NCBI RefSeq assembly: GCF_012844455.2
Contig: NZ_JABBCQ020000012.1
Location: 104,891 to 168,890 of the forward strand
DNA from: Comamonas suwonensis
GTDB lineage: Bacteria > Pseudomonadota > Gammaproteobacteria > Burkholderiales > Burkholderiaceae_C
Direction: 5' to 3'
Length of the DNA stretch: 64,000 nucleotides
The position numbers and the translations under genes were made by a program. Shown here piece by piece: positions 8,207 to 16,278 of this stretch (position 1 is its first letter; every line of letters starts with the position of its first letter). The notes under the pieces were generated by a model. The model ran no database searches and had not been told where the DNA came from. It was given only the letters and a program-made list of their open reading frames with translations.

Positions 8207-9535
8207 ATGAATCGTGCTGCTTTTCTCGAGCATAAGCATGACGAAAAGCACTACCCCATGAAAACGCCCTTGCACTATCTGGTGGCGGCTCGGCAAAGCG
8301 AGATGGCCGAGCTGGAGCAGATCAGCCGCGCCAGTACGCTGGTGGCCAGCATGTCCGAGCTCGTCCACGCGCTGCAGAAGGAGCGCGGGCTGTCCAATAT
8401 CTTTCTGGCCAGCGGCGGGGCACAGGCGCAGCAGGTGTTGCAGGCCCATCTGCCGCAGGTGGACGAGGCCATGGCCCGCGTTTGCGGGGTGCTGGAGGCA
8501 TTGGGAGAGCGCTCCCCGGGCGCGCACGGGGCGCGTCTGTTTAATGCGATTGCCAATGCGCTGCAGGGCTTCGAGGCTTTGCCCTTGCTGCGCCGCAAGC
8601 GCGATGCGCTGGAGCTGAGCGCTGAGGATTGCACGCAGGCGTTGATCCGCATGATTGCCGCCTGCCTGACCGTGGTGTTCGAGGCGGCAGACAGTGCCAG
8701 CGATCCCGATGTCGCAAGACTGCTGGTGGCGCTGTTTCATTTCATGCAGGGCAAGGAACTGGCGGGACAGGAACGTGCGACGGGGGCTGCGGCCTTTACC
8801 AGCGGCATCAGCAAGCCGGAGCGCCAGCGCCATTGGCTGCATCTGATCGAATCGCAGGATCGCTGCTTTCAGGTGTTTGCGGATTTCGCCAGCGAGGCTG
8901 GCGCAGAGCGCTGGCAACTGCAGTGCGGCAGCTGTCCCGATATGACGGTGATCGAGCGCCTGCGCCGCATCGGCTGCACGGCAGGGCATGGCGCACCTCT
9001 GGATGGCAGCTTGAGTTTGCCCTGGTTTGAAGCCTGCTCCAGCCGGCTGGATGCCATGCACCAGATTGAGGCATTTCTGGCGCTGGAGCTTCAGGCGCAA
9101 TGCCTGAAGAAACTCGACCAGGCGGGCGCGGCCCTGGCCCAGCAGCAGGCACTGCTGGAGTCCATGCTGGCGCCTGCGACTCGCGCAGAGGCTGCCGCGG
9201 CCTTTATCCTCAGTCCCGCGCAGTCTGGCGTGGCCCTGCCTGCCGAAGGTGCTTATGGGCTGCAGCTGGAGAAAAGCATTGTGGGACTGGTGCAGGAGCA
9301 GGCAGCCCGGCTGCAGGATATGCAGACCGAGATCGACAAGGCGCGCTCCACGCTGAAGGAGCGCAAGACCATAGAACGCGCCAAGGGCGTGCTGATGAAT
9401 TACCGCCAGTTGAGCGAGGGCGATGCCTACAAGCTGATCCGTCAGACAGCCATGAACCAGAACCGGCGCATGCTGGATGTGGCCGAGGCCATTCTGGCGA
9501 CGGTAGATCTGCTGCCTGGCAGCACCAATTCGTAG
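8207..9535 (+). CDS. nasR: NIT-ANTAR nitrate-responsive transcription antiterminator
   Basis: 442 residues from ATG 8207; ATG 8258 (MKTPLHYLVAAR) is an equally good start, and neither has a strong ribosome site. Residues about 35-300 are a helical NIT nitrate/nitrite sensor domain (VHALQKERGLSNIFLASGG motif). The last 80 residues are an ANTAR RNA-binding domain (RKTIERAKGVLMNYRQLSEGDAYKLIR). This is the architecture of Klebsiella NasR, which binds nas leader RNA when nitrate is present and blocks an intrinsic terminator. The leaders before nrtA and nirB carry matching target hairpins. Confidence 0.93.
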   Translation: MNRAAFLEHKHDEKHYPMKTPLHYLVAARQSEMAELEQISRASTLVASMSELVHALQKERGLSNIFLASGGAQAQQVLQAHLPQVDEAMARVCGVLEALGERSPGAHGARLFNAIANALQGFEALPLLRRKRDALELSAEDCTQALIRMIAACLTVVFEAADSASDPDVARLLVALFHFMQGKELAGQERATGAAAFTSGISKPERQRHWLHLIESQDRCFQVFADFASEAGAERWQLQCGSCPDMTVIERLRRIGCTAGHGAPLDGSLSLPWFEACSSRLDAMHQIEAFLALELQAQCLKKLDQAGAALAQQQALLESMLAPATRAEAAAAFILSPAQSGVALPAEGAYGLQLEKSIVGLVQEQAARLQDMQTEIDKARSTLKERKTIERAKGVLMNYRQLSEGDAYKLIRQTAMNQNRRMLDVAEAILATVDLLPGSTNS

Positions 9536-9653
9536 CATGGGGTCGCATGGGTTGTTGCGGCGCACCAAAGTCGGGCTGAAATCGGGCGCAAGTCGTTTTC
9601 TTTCGAGTGCGAAAGGTCTGGCACGGTTTGTGCATGACTGTTGATGTCAAGCA

Positions 9654-9711
9654 GACCAAAGGCGGTCGCGCTTAAAGCGTTATTACGAGTGACCTGGGAC
9701 AACGGCGTCCT
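9654..9711 (+). promoter_or_regulatory. ANTAR (NasR) target hairpins P1 and P2 in the nrtA leader
   Basis: P1 is stem GACC/GGTC (9654-9657, 9664-9667) with hexaloop AAAGGC. P2 is stem GGGAC/GTCCT (9696-9700, 9707-9711, one G-U pair) with hexaloop AACGGC. Both loops have A at position 1 and G at position 4, the known ANTAR recognition rule. The right side of P2 is the left arm of the terminator at 9701-9746, so P2 and the terminator exclude each other. The spacer between P1 and P2 is 28 nt. Confidence 0.8.
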
Positions 9712-9750
9712 TTTCTCCTCTCATCCGAGGAGGGAAGGACGCCGTTTTGT
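9701..9750 (+). terminator. Leader terminator before nrtA
   Basis: Perfect 12-bp outer stem (9701-9712 with 9735-9746) extended by an inner 6-bp stem (9715-9720 with 9727-9732), then TTTTGTTTT. It lies about 45 bp before the nrtA start and would stop transcription unless NasR stabilises the P1/P2 hairpins. Confidence 0.9.
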
Positions 9751-9792
9751 TTTCCGGATCGCCTTCACCACGATTCTTGATGGAGTTTTCTC

Positions 9793-11052
9793 ATGAGCAA
9801 GCGCCTTTTCCCATCCCCAGTTCTTTCTCAGGAGTCTGGCCGCAGAGACTTTCTGCGCGTTGCAGGCGGTGCCGCACTCTATGGGGCATTAGGTCACCAC
9901 GGCGTCTGGGCTGCGGGCTCGGATGTCCCCGAGAAGAAGGAAGTCAAGATTGGCTTTATCCCGCTGACGGATTGCGCCAGCGTGGTCATGGCGTCGGTGC
10001 TGGGTTTCGATCAGAAATACGGCGTGAAGATCGTCCCCAGCAAGGAAGCGAGCTGGGCCAGCGTGCGCGACAAAATGGTCAATGGCGAGCTGGACTTTGC
10101 CCATGTGCTGTACGGACTGGTCTACGGCCTGCATCTGGGCATTGGTGGCCCCAAAAAAGACATGGCGGTGCTGATGAACCTGAACAACAACGGTCAGGCC
10201 ATCACCCTGTCCAAAGCGCTGGCTGACAAGGGCGCTGTGGATGGCGCAAGCCTCGCCCAAGTGATGGCCAAGGAAAAGCGCGAATACACGTTTGCAAGCA
10301 CCTTCCCCACCGGCACCCATGCCATGTGGATGCACTACTGGCTGGCGGCGGCAGGCATCAACCCGCTGTCAGGTGCCAAACTGATCACCGTGCCGCCGCC
10401 CCAGATGGTGGCGAATATGCGCGTGGGCAATATGGACGGCTTTTGCGTGGGCGAGCCGTGGAACCATCGCGCCATCATGGACGGCATAGGCATCACGGCC
10501 AACACCACGCAGGACATCTGGAAGGACCACCCCGAAAAAGTGCTGGGCACCACGGGCGACTTTGCCAACAAAAATCCCAACACCTGCCGCGCCGTGATGA
10601 TGGCGATTCTGGAGGCTAGCCGCTGGATTGATGCCAGCCTGCAAAACAAGATGAAGATGGCCGAGACCGTGGCCCAGAAGTCGTATATCAACACCAGCGT
10701 GGACGCCATCAATCAGCGCATTCTGGGGCGCTACCAGAACGGTCTGGGCAAGACCTGGGACGACCCCAACCACATGAAGTTCTTCAACGATGGTGCGGTG
10801 AACTTCCCTTATCTGTCGGATGGCATGTGGTTCCTGACCCAGCACAAGCGCTGGGGCCTGCTCAAGAGTCATCCCGACTATCTGGCCGTGGCCAAGCAGA
10901 TCAACCGCATTGACCTGTACACGCAGGCGGCAAGCCAGCTGAAGGTGAACGTGCCCAAGGATGCCTTGCGCAGCAGCAAGCTGATGGACGGCGTGGTGTG
11001 GGATGGCAAGAACCCCGCCCAGTACGCCGACAGTTTCAAGATCAAGGCCTGA
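9793..11052 (+). CDS. nrtA: Nitrate ABC transporter substrate-binding protein
   Basis: 419 residues with a Tat-type signal: RRDFLRVAGG at 17-26 followed by a hydrophobic stretch, so it is exported folded to the periplasm. The body matches NrtA/NasF nitrate-binding proteins (KIGFIPLTDCASVVMA near residue 53, WASVRDKMVNGELDFAH, FCVGEPWNHRA). A TGGAG ribosome site lies 7 bases before the ATG. It heads the importer genes and sits behind the NasR-controlled terminator. Nitrate or nitrite is the expected ligand because nirB, nirD and nasA follow. Confidence 0.95.
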   Translation: MSKRLFPSPVLSQESGRRDFLRVAGGAALYGALGHHGVWAAGSDVPEKKEVKIGFIPLTDCASVVMASVLGFDQKYGVKIVPSKEASWASVRDKMVNGELDFAHVLYGLVYGLHLGIGGPKKDMAVLMNLNNNGQAITLSKALADKGAVDGASLAQVMAKEKREYTFASTFPTGTHAMWMHYWLAAAGINPLSGAKLITVPPPQMVANMRVGNMDGFCVGEPWNHRAIMDGIGITANTTQDIWKDHPEKVLGTTGDFANKNPNTCRAVMMAILEASRWIDASLQNKMKMAETVAQKSYINTSVDAINQRILGRYQNGLGKTWDDPNHMKFFNDGAVNFPYLSDGMWFLTQHKRWGLLKSHPDYLAVAKQINRIDLYTQAASQLKVNVPKDALRSSKLMDGVVWDGKNPAQYADSFKIKA

Positions 11053-11078
11053 GGCCGACACCCCCAAGGAGATTCACC

Positions 11079-12080
11079 ATGGTCAGTGCCGCACTTCCAT
11101 CCCGTCTTGAACTGGATCCTCCCCATGATCCGCAACTGGCCATACAGGCGGCCAACGATGCACGCTTGAATGCTTCCAAAGAGATAGCTGATAGCGCAGA
11201 ACCTGCAAGGGTTACAGTGAAAAAAGAATCAAAACCCAAAGCGGCATCTGCTGCAGCCGTTGCGCCCGTTGTGTTTCCACCCAGCCGCTGGCGCCAGCGT
11301 GCTGAAGGACTGATGGGCTCGGTGCTGCCGCCGCTGCTGGGGCTGGCGCTGCTGGTGGGCTTGTGGTCCATCGTCTCCAGCACCACGGGCCACAGTATTC
11401 CCACCCCGGCAGAGACATGGACGCAGGCGGTCGAGGTTTTTCGCGATCCGTTCTATCGCAACGGCCCCAACGATCAGGGGGTGGGCTGGAACGTGCTGTC
11501 GTCGCTGCAGCGCGTGGCGCTGGGTTTTGGCTTGGCGGCGCTGGTGGGCATTCCGGCAGGCTTTTTGATCGGGCGCTTCAACTTTCTCTCGCGCATGTTC
11601 AATCCGCTGATCAGCCTGCTGCGTCCCGTGTCGCCGCTGGCCTGGCTGCCGATTGGCCTGCTGGTGTTCAAGGGGGCGAACCCGGCCGCCATCTGGACCA
11701 TCTTCATCTGCTCCATCTGGCCCATGGTTATCAACACCGCTGTCGGTGTGCAGCGTGTGCCGCAGGATTACATGAACGTGGCGCGGGTGCTGAACCTCAG
11801 CGAATGGAAGATTGCCACCACCATCCTCTTTCCCGCCGTGCTGCCCTATATGTTGACGGGCGTGCGCCTGGCCGTGGGCACGGCCTGGCTGGTGATTGTG
11901 GCTGCCGAGATGCTGACCGGTGGCGTGGGCATTGGCTTCTGGGTCTGGGACGAGTGGAACAACCTCAACGTCAAGAACATCATCATCGCCATCTTCGTGA
12001 TTGGCATTGTGGGCCTGTTGCTGGAATGGGCGCTGGTCAAGCTGGCTTCGGCCTTTACGTTTGAAGAGGTGAAGGCTTAA
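11079..12080 (+). CDS. nrtB: Nitrate ABC transporter permease
   Basis: 333 residues from ATG 11079, preceded by AAGGAG. An in-frame start at 10998 overlaps nrtA and is unlikely. The permease core begins near residue 75 (about six helices; the EAA-type loop is NVARVLNLSEWKIATTILFPAVLPYM). The first 65 residues are a soluble, low-complexity Ala/Lys extension. Part of it (DNA 11183-11235) derives from the AGCTAT/AGCGCT repeat family, so the extension may be a late addition. Partner of the nrtA product and the ATPase downstream. Confidence 0.93.
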   Translation: MVSAALPSRLELDPPHDPQLAIQAANDARLNASKEIADSAEPARVTVKKESKPKAASAAAVAPVVFPPSRWRQRAEGLMGSVLPPLLGLALLVGLWSIVSSTTGHSIPTPAETWTQAVEVFRDPFYRNGPNDQGVGWNVLSSLQRVALGFGLAALVGIPAGFLIGRFNFLSRMFNPLISLLRPVSPLAWLPIGLLVFKGANPAAIWTIFICSIWPMVINTAVGVQRVPQDYMNVARVLNLSEWKIATTILFPAVLPYMLTGVRLAVGTAWLVIVAAEMLTGGVGIGFWVWDEWNNLNVKNIIIAIFVIGIVGLLLEWALVKLASAFTFEEVKA

Positions 12081-12107
12081 CCCACCCCTGAGCCGCGCCT
12101 TCCGGTG

Positions 12108-12165
12108 TGTCACCCCCTCAAGGGGGCGCCACCGGTGGCCCGGCAAAGCCGGCTCCACGCTGGCC
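12108..12165. repeat. CCCCCTCAAGGGGG-type palindromic repeat
   Basis: Three successive small palindromes: CCCCCTCAAGGGGG, GCCACCGGTGGC and CCGGCAAAGCCGG, between nrtB and the ATPase gene. Related elements lie at 21606, 32715, 54660 and 56262. The GC-rich hairpins could dampen downstream expression or protect the mRNA end. Confidence 0.65.
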
Positions 12166-12187
12166 TTGAAAAAACAAGGAGTTCCTC

Positions 12188-13000
12188 ATGCATACCTCTC
12201 TCAGCACCAAGTTCATTGAAATCCAGGATGTCGAGCAGACCTTCAAGACCGCCAAAGGCCTGTTTCCTGCGCTGCGTGACATCCAGCTCAATATCGCAAA
12301 GGGCGAGTTTGTGAGCCTCATCGGCCATTCGGGCTGCGGCAAGTCCACCTTGCTCAATCTGATTGCCGGGCTGACGGTGCCTACCAGTGGTGCACTGCTG
12401 TGCGCCAATAAGGAAATCAAAGGCCCCGGCCCCGAGCGCGCCGTGGTGTTCCAGAACCATTCGCTGCTTCCCTGGCTGACCTGCTGGGGCAATGTGCACC
12501 TGGCGGTGGAGCGTGTCTTTGCCAAGCGCGAAACCAAGGCGCAACTGGCAGCGCGCACTGACGCTGCGCTGGCCATGGTGGGCCTGACGCATGCCGCGCA
12601 AAAGCGCCCCGGCGAAATATCGGGCGGTATGAAGCAGCGCGTGGGCATTGCGCGTGCATTGTCCATGGAGCCGCAAGTGCTGCTGATGGATGAGCCGTTT
12701 GGAGCGCTGGATGCCTTGACCCGCGCCAAGCTGCAAGATGAGTTACTGGAGATCGTGGCCCGCACCCAAAGTACCGTGGTCATGGTGACCCACGATGTGG
12801 ACGAGGCCGTGCTGCTATCCGACAAGATCGTCATGCTGACCAATGGGCCTGCCGCCACCATTGGCGAGGTGTTGCACGTAGAGCTTGCCCGCCCGCGCTG
12901 CCGCGTAGAGCTGGCCGAAGACCTGCAGTACCAGGGCTACCGCAAAGCCGTGATCGACTTTCTCTACACCCGCCAAGGGCATGTGGAGAAGGCGGCCTGA
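12188..13000 (+). CDS. nrtD: Nitrate ABC transporter ATP-binding protein
   Basis: 270 residues. Walker A GHSGCGKST near 46, Q-loop VVFQNHSLLPW, signature ISGGMKQR, Walker B VLLMDEPFG and switch VTHDVDEAV are all intact. It belongs to the NrtD/NasD/SsuB/TauB branch and lacks the fused binding domain of cyanobacterial NrtC. AAGGAG precedes the ATG. It completes the nitrate importer and lies 107 bp after nrtB, separated by a palindromic repeat. Confidence 0.94.
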   Translation: MHTSLSTKFIEIQDVEQTFKTAKGLFPALRDIQLNIAKGEFVSLIGHSGCGKSTLLNLIAGLTVPTSGALLCANKEIKGPGPERAVVFQNHSLLPWLTCWGNVHLAVERVFAKRETKAQLAARTDAALAMVGLTHAAQKRPGEISGGMKQRVGIARALSMEPQVLLMDEPFGALDALTRAKLQDELLEIVARTQSTVVMVTHDVDEAVLLSDKIVMLTNGPAATIGEVLHVELARPRCRVELAEDLQYQGYRKAVIDFLYTRQGHVEKAA

Positions 13001-13165
13001 GTCTGCTAGGACTGCTTTGTCTACTTTCACATGGCGCCTTAGGGCGCCATGTTTGTTTTGATGCACTGCCATAAAGCGCGACTGCACGGAAATAGTGCAT
13101 GTGGGAGGGCTCCCATGATATTGAGTAGGGCTGGGAAGCTGGCACAGCAATTGCATGTTTCTTGT

Positions 13166-13231
13166 TGTGGCCAAGGTGGGCCACAGGGTGATGGTGCAAG
13201 GCTGGACCAGATCCCAAAGACAAAGACGTCT
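13166..13231 (+). promoter_or_regulatory. ANTAR (NasR) target hairpins P1 and P2 in the nirB leader
   Basis: P1 is a perfect 7-bp stem (13166-13172 with 13179-13185) with hexaloop AAGGTG. P2 is stem AGAC/GTCT (13218-13221 with 13228-13231) with hexaloop AAAGAC. Both loops carry A1 and G4. The P2 loop and right arm are the left arm of the terminator at 13222-13268. P1-P2 spacing is about 32 nt. This repeats the design of the nrtA leader with unrelated stem sequences. Confidence 0.78.
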
Positions 13232-13270
13232 GCGCGCTCATGCGAGTCATGAAGCGCGAGGCGTCTTTTT
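13222..13270 (+). terminator. Leader terminator before nirB
   Basis: AAAGACG pairs with CGTCTTT (13222-13228, 13262-13268), continued inward by GC-rich pairs (about 13233-13238 with 13253-13258) and closed by a CATG/CATG tip, then a T run. It stands 30 bp before the nirB start, inside the nas cluster, so it is expected to act as a second conditional terminator. Confidence 0.85.
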
Positions 13271-13298
13271 TGCGTTTTGCAAGCCCACGGGGACTGAG

Positions 13299-15779
13299 AT
13301 GAAAAAATCCAAACTGGTCATGATTGGTAACGGAATGGCAGGTGTGCGCGCTCTGGAAGAGCTGCTGACCATTGCCCCCGACCTGTACGACATCACGGTG
13401 TTTGGTGCCGAGCCACACCCCAACTACAACCGCATTCTGCTGTCTCCGGTGCTGGCGGGCGAGCAGACGCTGGCCGACATCGTGCTCAACGACTGGGCCT
13501 GGTACCAGGACAACCACATCCTGCTGCATGCGGGCTATACCGTCACGGCGGTGGATCGCGCCCGCCGCACCGTGCATGCCACCAATGCGCAGGGTGAAAC
13601 CATCAGCGCCGAGTACGACCGCCTCATCATGGCCACCGGCTCCAATCCCTTCATCCTGCCCATTCCCGGCAAGGATTTGCAAGGTGTGCTGGCCTACCGC
13701 GACATTGCCGATACCGAAGCCATGATTGAAGCGGCCAAGACGCTCAAGCACGCCGTGGTGATTGGTGGTGGCCTGTTGGGGCTGGAGGCCGCCAATGGTC
13801 TGATGAAGCGCGGCATGCAAGTCACCGTGGTGCATGTGGGCGACTGGTTGATGGAGCGGCAGCTAGACGACCAGGCCGGCCGCATGCTGCAAAAGTCGCT
13901 GGCCGAGCGCGGCATGCAGTTTTGCATGAAGGCGCAGACACAAGAGCTGGTTGGCAACGAGAGTGGCCGCGTGTGCGCTGTGCGCTTCAAGGACGGCAGC
14001 GAAGTGCCTGCCGATCTGGTGGTCATGGCCGTGGGCATTCGCCCCAACACCGAGCTGGCCGAGTCCATGCACCTGCATGTCAATCGTGGCATTGTGGTCA
14101 GCGACACGCTACAGACCGTGACCGACCCGCGCATCTATGCCGTGGGCGAGTGCGCGGCGCATCGCGGTATTGCCTACGGCCTGGTGGCACCGCTGTTTGA
14201 GCAGGGCAAGGTGCTGGCCAACCATCTGGCCGAGTTCGGCATTGGCCGCTATCTGGGCTCGCTGACATCTACCAAGCTCAAGGTCACGGGCATTGATCTG
14301 TTTTCGGCGGGCGACTTTCAGGGTGGCGGCGATACCGAAGAAATTCTGATGAGCGACCCTTATGCGGGCGTTTATAAAAAGCTGGTCATCAAGGACGACA
14401 AGCTGGTGGGGGCCTGCCTCTACGGCGACACGGTGGACGGCAGCTGGTACTTCAAGCTGCTGCGCGAAGGCCGCAGTGTGGCCGACATTCGCGACAAGCT
14501 GATGTTTGGTGAATCCAATCTGGGCGATACCGGTCACCAGGGCCAGAACAAGGCCGCAGCGCTGGCCGACAGCGACGAGGTTTGCGGCTGCAACGGTGTG
14601 ACCAAGGGTGCCATCTGCAAGGCCATCAAGGACAAGGGACTGTTCACGCTGGAAGACGTGCGCAAGCACACCAAGGCCAGTGCCAGCTGCGGCTCGTGCA
14701 CGGGGCTGGTCGAGCAGATCATCATGTTCACGGCGGGTGGCGACTACTCCGCATCGCCCAAGACCAAGGCCATGTGTGGCTGCACCGAGCATGGTCATCA
14801 AGCGGTTCGCGATGTGATTCGCACCCACAAGCTGTTGACCACGGATGCGGTGTTTCGTTTTATGGAGTGGCGCACGCCCAACGGCTGTGCATCGTGCCGT
14901 CCGGCGGTCAACTACTACCTGATCAGTACCTGGCCCAAGGATGCCAAGGACGATCCGCAAAGCCGCTTCATCAATGAACGCAGCCACGCCAATATCCAGA
15001 AAGACGGCACCTATAGCGTGATTCCGCGCATGTGGGGCGGCGAGACCACAGCCAGTGAGCTGCGCCGCATTGCCGATGTGGTGGACAAGTACGACATTCC
15101 TACCGTCAAGGTCACGGGCGGCCAACGCATCGACTTGCTGGGCGTGAAGAAGGAAGACCTGCAAGGCGTGTGGAACGACATAGGCATGCCATGCGGCCAC
15201 GCTTATGCCAAGGCGCTGCGCACCGTCAAAACCTGCGTGGGCAGCGAATGGTGCCGCATGGGCACGCAGGACAGTACCCAGATGGGCAAGGATCTGGAAC
15301 GCGCCATGTGGCGCATGTATGCCCCGCACAAGGTGAAGTTCGCCGTCAGCGGCTGCCCGCGCAACTGTGCGGAGTCCGGCATCAAGGACGTGGGCATCAT
15401 CGGCGTCGATTCTGGCTGGGAGATGTATGTGGGCGGCAACGGCGGCATCAAGACCGAGGTGGCGCACTTCTTCGCCAAGCTCAAGACGGCAGAAGAAGTC
15501 ATGGAGTACACGGGTGCCTTCATGCAGCTGTATCGCCTGGAAGGCTGGTACCTGGAGCGCACCGTGCACTACATCAACCGCGTGGGTCTGGATTACGTGA
15601 AGAAGCGCATTCTGGACGATGCACAAGGCCGCCAGGCGCTGTGGGAAGAGCTGCAGTTTGCGCTGGAAGGCGAGCCCGACCCCTGGTTTGAAACCGGCAA
15701 GGCCGCCGTGGATACGCGCCAGTTCCAGCCCTTAACGGCTGCGCAAACTGTGGCGATAACGGCCAGCGTCAGCGCCTGA
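13299..15779 (+). CDS. nirB: NAD(P)H nitrite reductase large subunit
   Basis: 826 residues from ATG 13299; a longer in-frame start at 13155 lies inside the regulatory leader and is rejected. Domains in order: FAD site (IGNGMAGVRALEELL), NAD(P) site (VVIGGGLLGLEAANGL, about residue 150), BFD-like 2Fe-2S domains (CGCNGVTKGAIC ... CGSC near 430-465, and a second Cys-rich segment), then the ferredoxin-like and siroheme/4Fe-4S nitrite reductase domain with CVGSEWC and CPRNC. It reduces nitrite to ammonium in the cytoplasm together with NirD. Siroheme would come through the cobA product encoded downstream. Confidence 0.97.
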   Translation: MKKSKLVMIGNGMAGVRALEELLTIAPDLYDITVFGAEPHPNYNRILLSPVLAGEQTLADIVLNDWAWYQDNHILLHAGYTVTAVDRARRTVHATNAQGETISAEYDRLIMATGSNPFILPIPGKDLQGVLAYRDIADTEAMIEAAKTLKHAVVIGGGLLGLEAANGLMKRGMQVTVVHVGDWLMERQLDDQAGRMLQKSLAERGMQFCMKAQTQELVGNESGRVCAVRFKDGSEVPADLVVMAVGIRPNTELAESMHLHVNRGIVVSDTLQTVTDPRIYAVGECAAHRGIAYGLVAPLFEQGKVLANHLAEFGIGRYLGSLTSTKLKVTGIDLFSAGDFQGGGDTEEILMSDPYAGVYKKLVIKDDKLVGACLYGDTVDGSWYFKLLREGRSVADIRDKLMFGESNLGDTGHQGQNKAAALADSDEVCGCNGVTKGAICKAIKDKGLFTLEDVRKHTKASASCGSCTGLVEQIIMFTAGGDYSASPKTKAMCGCTEHGHQAVRDVIRTHKLLTTDAVFRFMEWRTPNGCASCRPAVNYYLISTWPKDAKDDPQSRFINERSHANIQKDGTYSVIPRMWGGETTASELRRIADVVDKYDIPTVKVTGGQRIDLLGVKKEDLQGVWNDIGMPCGHAYAKALRTVKTCVGSEWCRMGTQDSTQMGKDLERAMWRMYAPHKVKFAVSGCPRNCAESGIKDVGIIGVDSGWEMYVGGNGGIKTEVAHFFAKLKTAEEVMEYTGAFMQLYRLEGWYLERTVHYINRVGLDYVKKRILDDAQGRQALWEELQFALEGEPDPWFETGKAAVDTRQFQPLTAAQTVAITASVSA

Positions 15780-15802
15780 TTAAAAGCACCGAGGAGCCTG
15801 AA

Positions 15803-16201
15803 ATGAGCGAATGGATTTCTATCTGCACGATTGACGACATCCCCGTGCTGGGCGCCCGCCGCGTGGCGCGTGCGCAAGGGTTGGATGTGGCCGTATTCCG
15901 CAACGCCGAAAACGAAGTCTTTGCCCTGCTGGACCGCTGCCCGCACAAGGGCGGGCCGTTGTCGCAAGGCATTGTGTTTGGCCGCAGCGTGGCCTGCCCG
16001 TTGCACAACTGGACGATTGCGTTGAGCAGTGGCGAGGCCACTGCACCCGACGAAGGCTGCACGCCGTACTTCAGCGTACGGGTGGAGGGTTCAGAGGTGC
16101 AGCTGCGTGCCGATGAGCTGGCCAGCCGTGCACTGGAGCAGACACGGCCCCATGCGGGCCCGGCGCACTGCAGCGGCAAACCAGCCTGCGCTGCGGCCTA
16201 A
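15803..16201 (+). CDS. nirD: Nitrite reductase small subunit (Rieske-type)
   Basis: 132 residues with GAGGAG upstream. The Rieske ligand pattern is present: CPHKGGPL near 47-54 and CPLHNW near 65-70, as in the NirD family members that keep the cluster ligands. The Cys-rich tail (CSGKPACAAA) is unusual but short. It lies 23 bp after nirB and acts with it as the small subunit. Confidence 0.93.
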   Translation: MSEWISICTIDDIPVLGARRVARAQGLDVAVFRNAENEVFALLDRCPHKGGPLSQGIVFGRSVACPLHNWTIALSSGEATAPDEGCTPYFSVRVEGSEVQLRADELASRALEQTRPHAGPAHCSGKPACAAA

Positions 16202-16207
16202 GTTTTT

Positions 16208-16262
16208 TTGCTATAGATGTAATAGCGATTGGCGCTTATTGAATGAGCGCCAGAGCCCAAAA
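16208..16262. repeat. AGCTAT/AGCGCT palindromic repeat between nirD and nasA
   Basis: GCTATAGATGTAATAGCG followed by GGCGCTTATTGAATGAGCGCC, an inner hairpin with outer half-repeat. It fills nearly the whole nirD-nasA gap. Confidence 0.65.
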
Positions 16263-16278
16263 ACACTGAAAGCCTGCC

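Noticed and set aside
6749..9568. 939-codon minus-strand frame
   Set aside because: Antisense to the second Hsp70, DUF2809 and nasR; His/Gln/Arg-rich composition typical of shadow frames.
13155..13298. 48-codon N-terminal extension of NirB
   Set aside because: The stretch is the NasR-regulated leader with its terminator, and the FAD motif starts right after ATG 13299.
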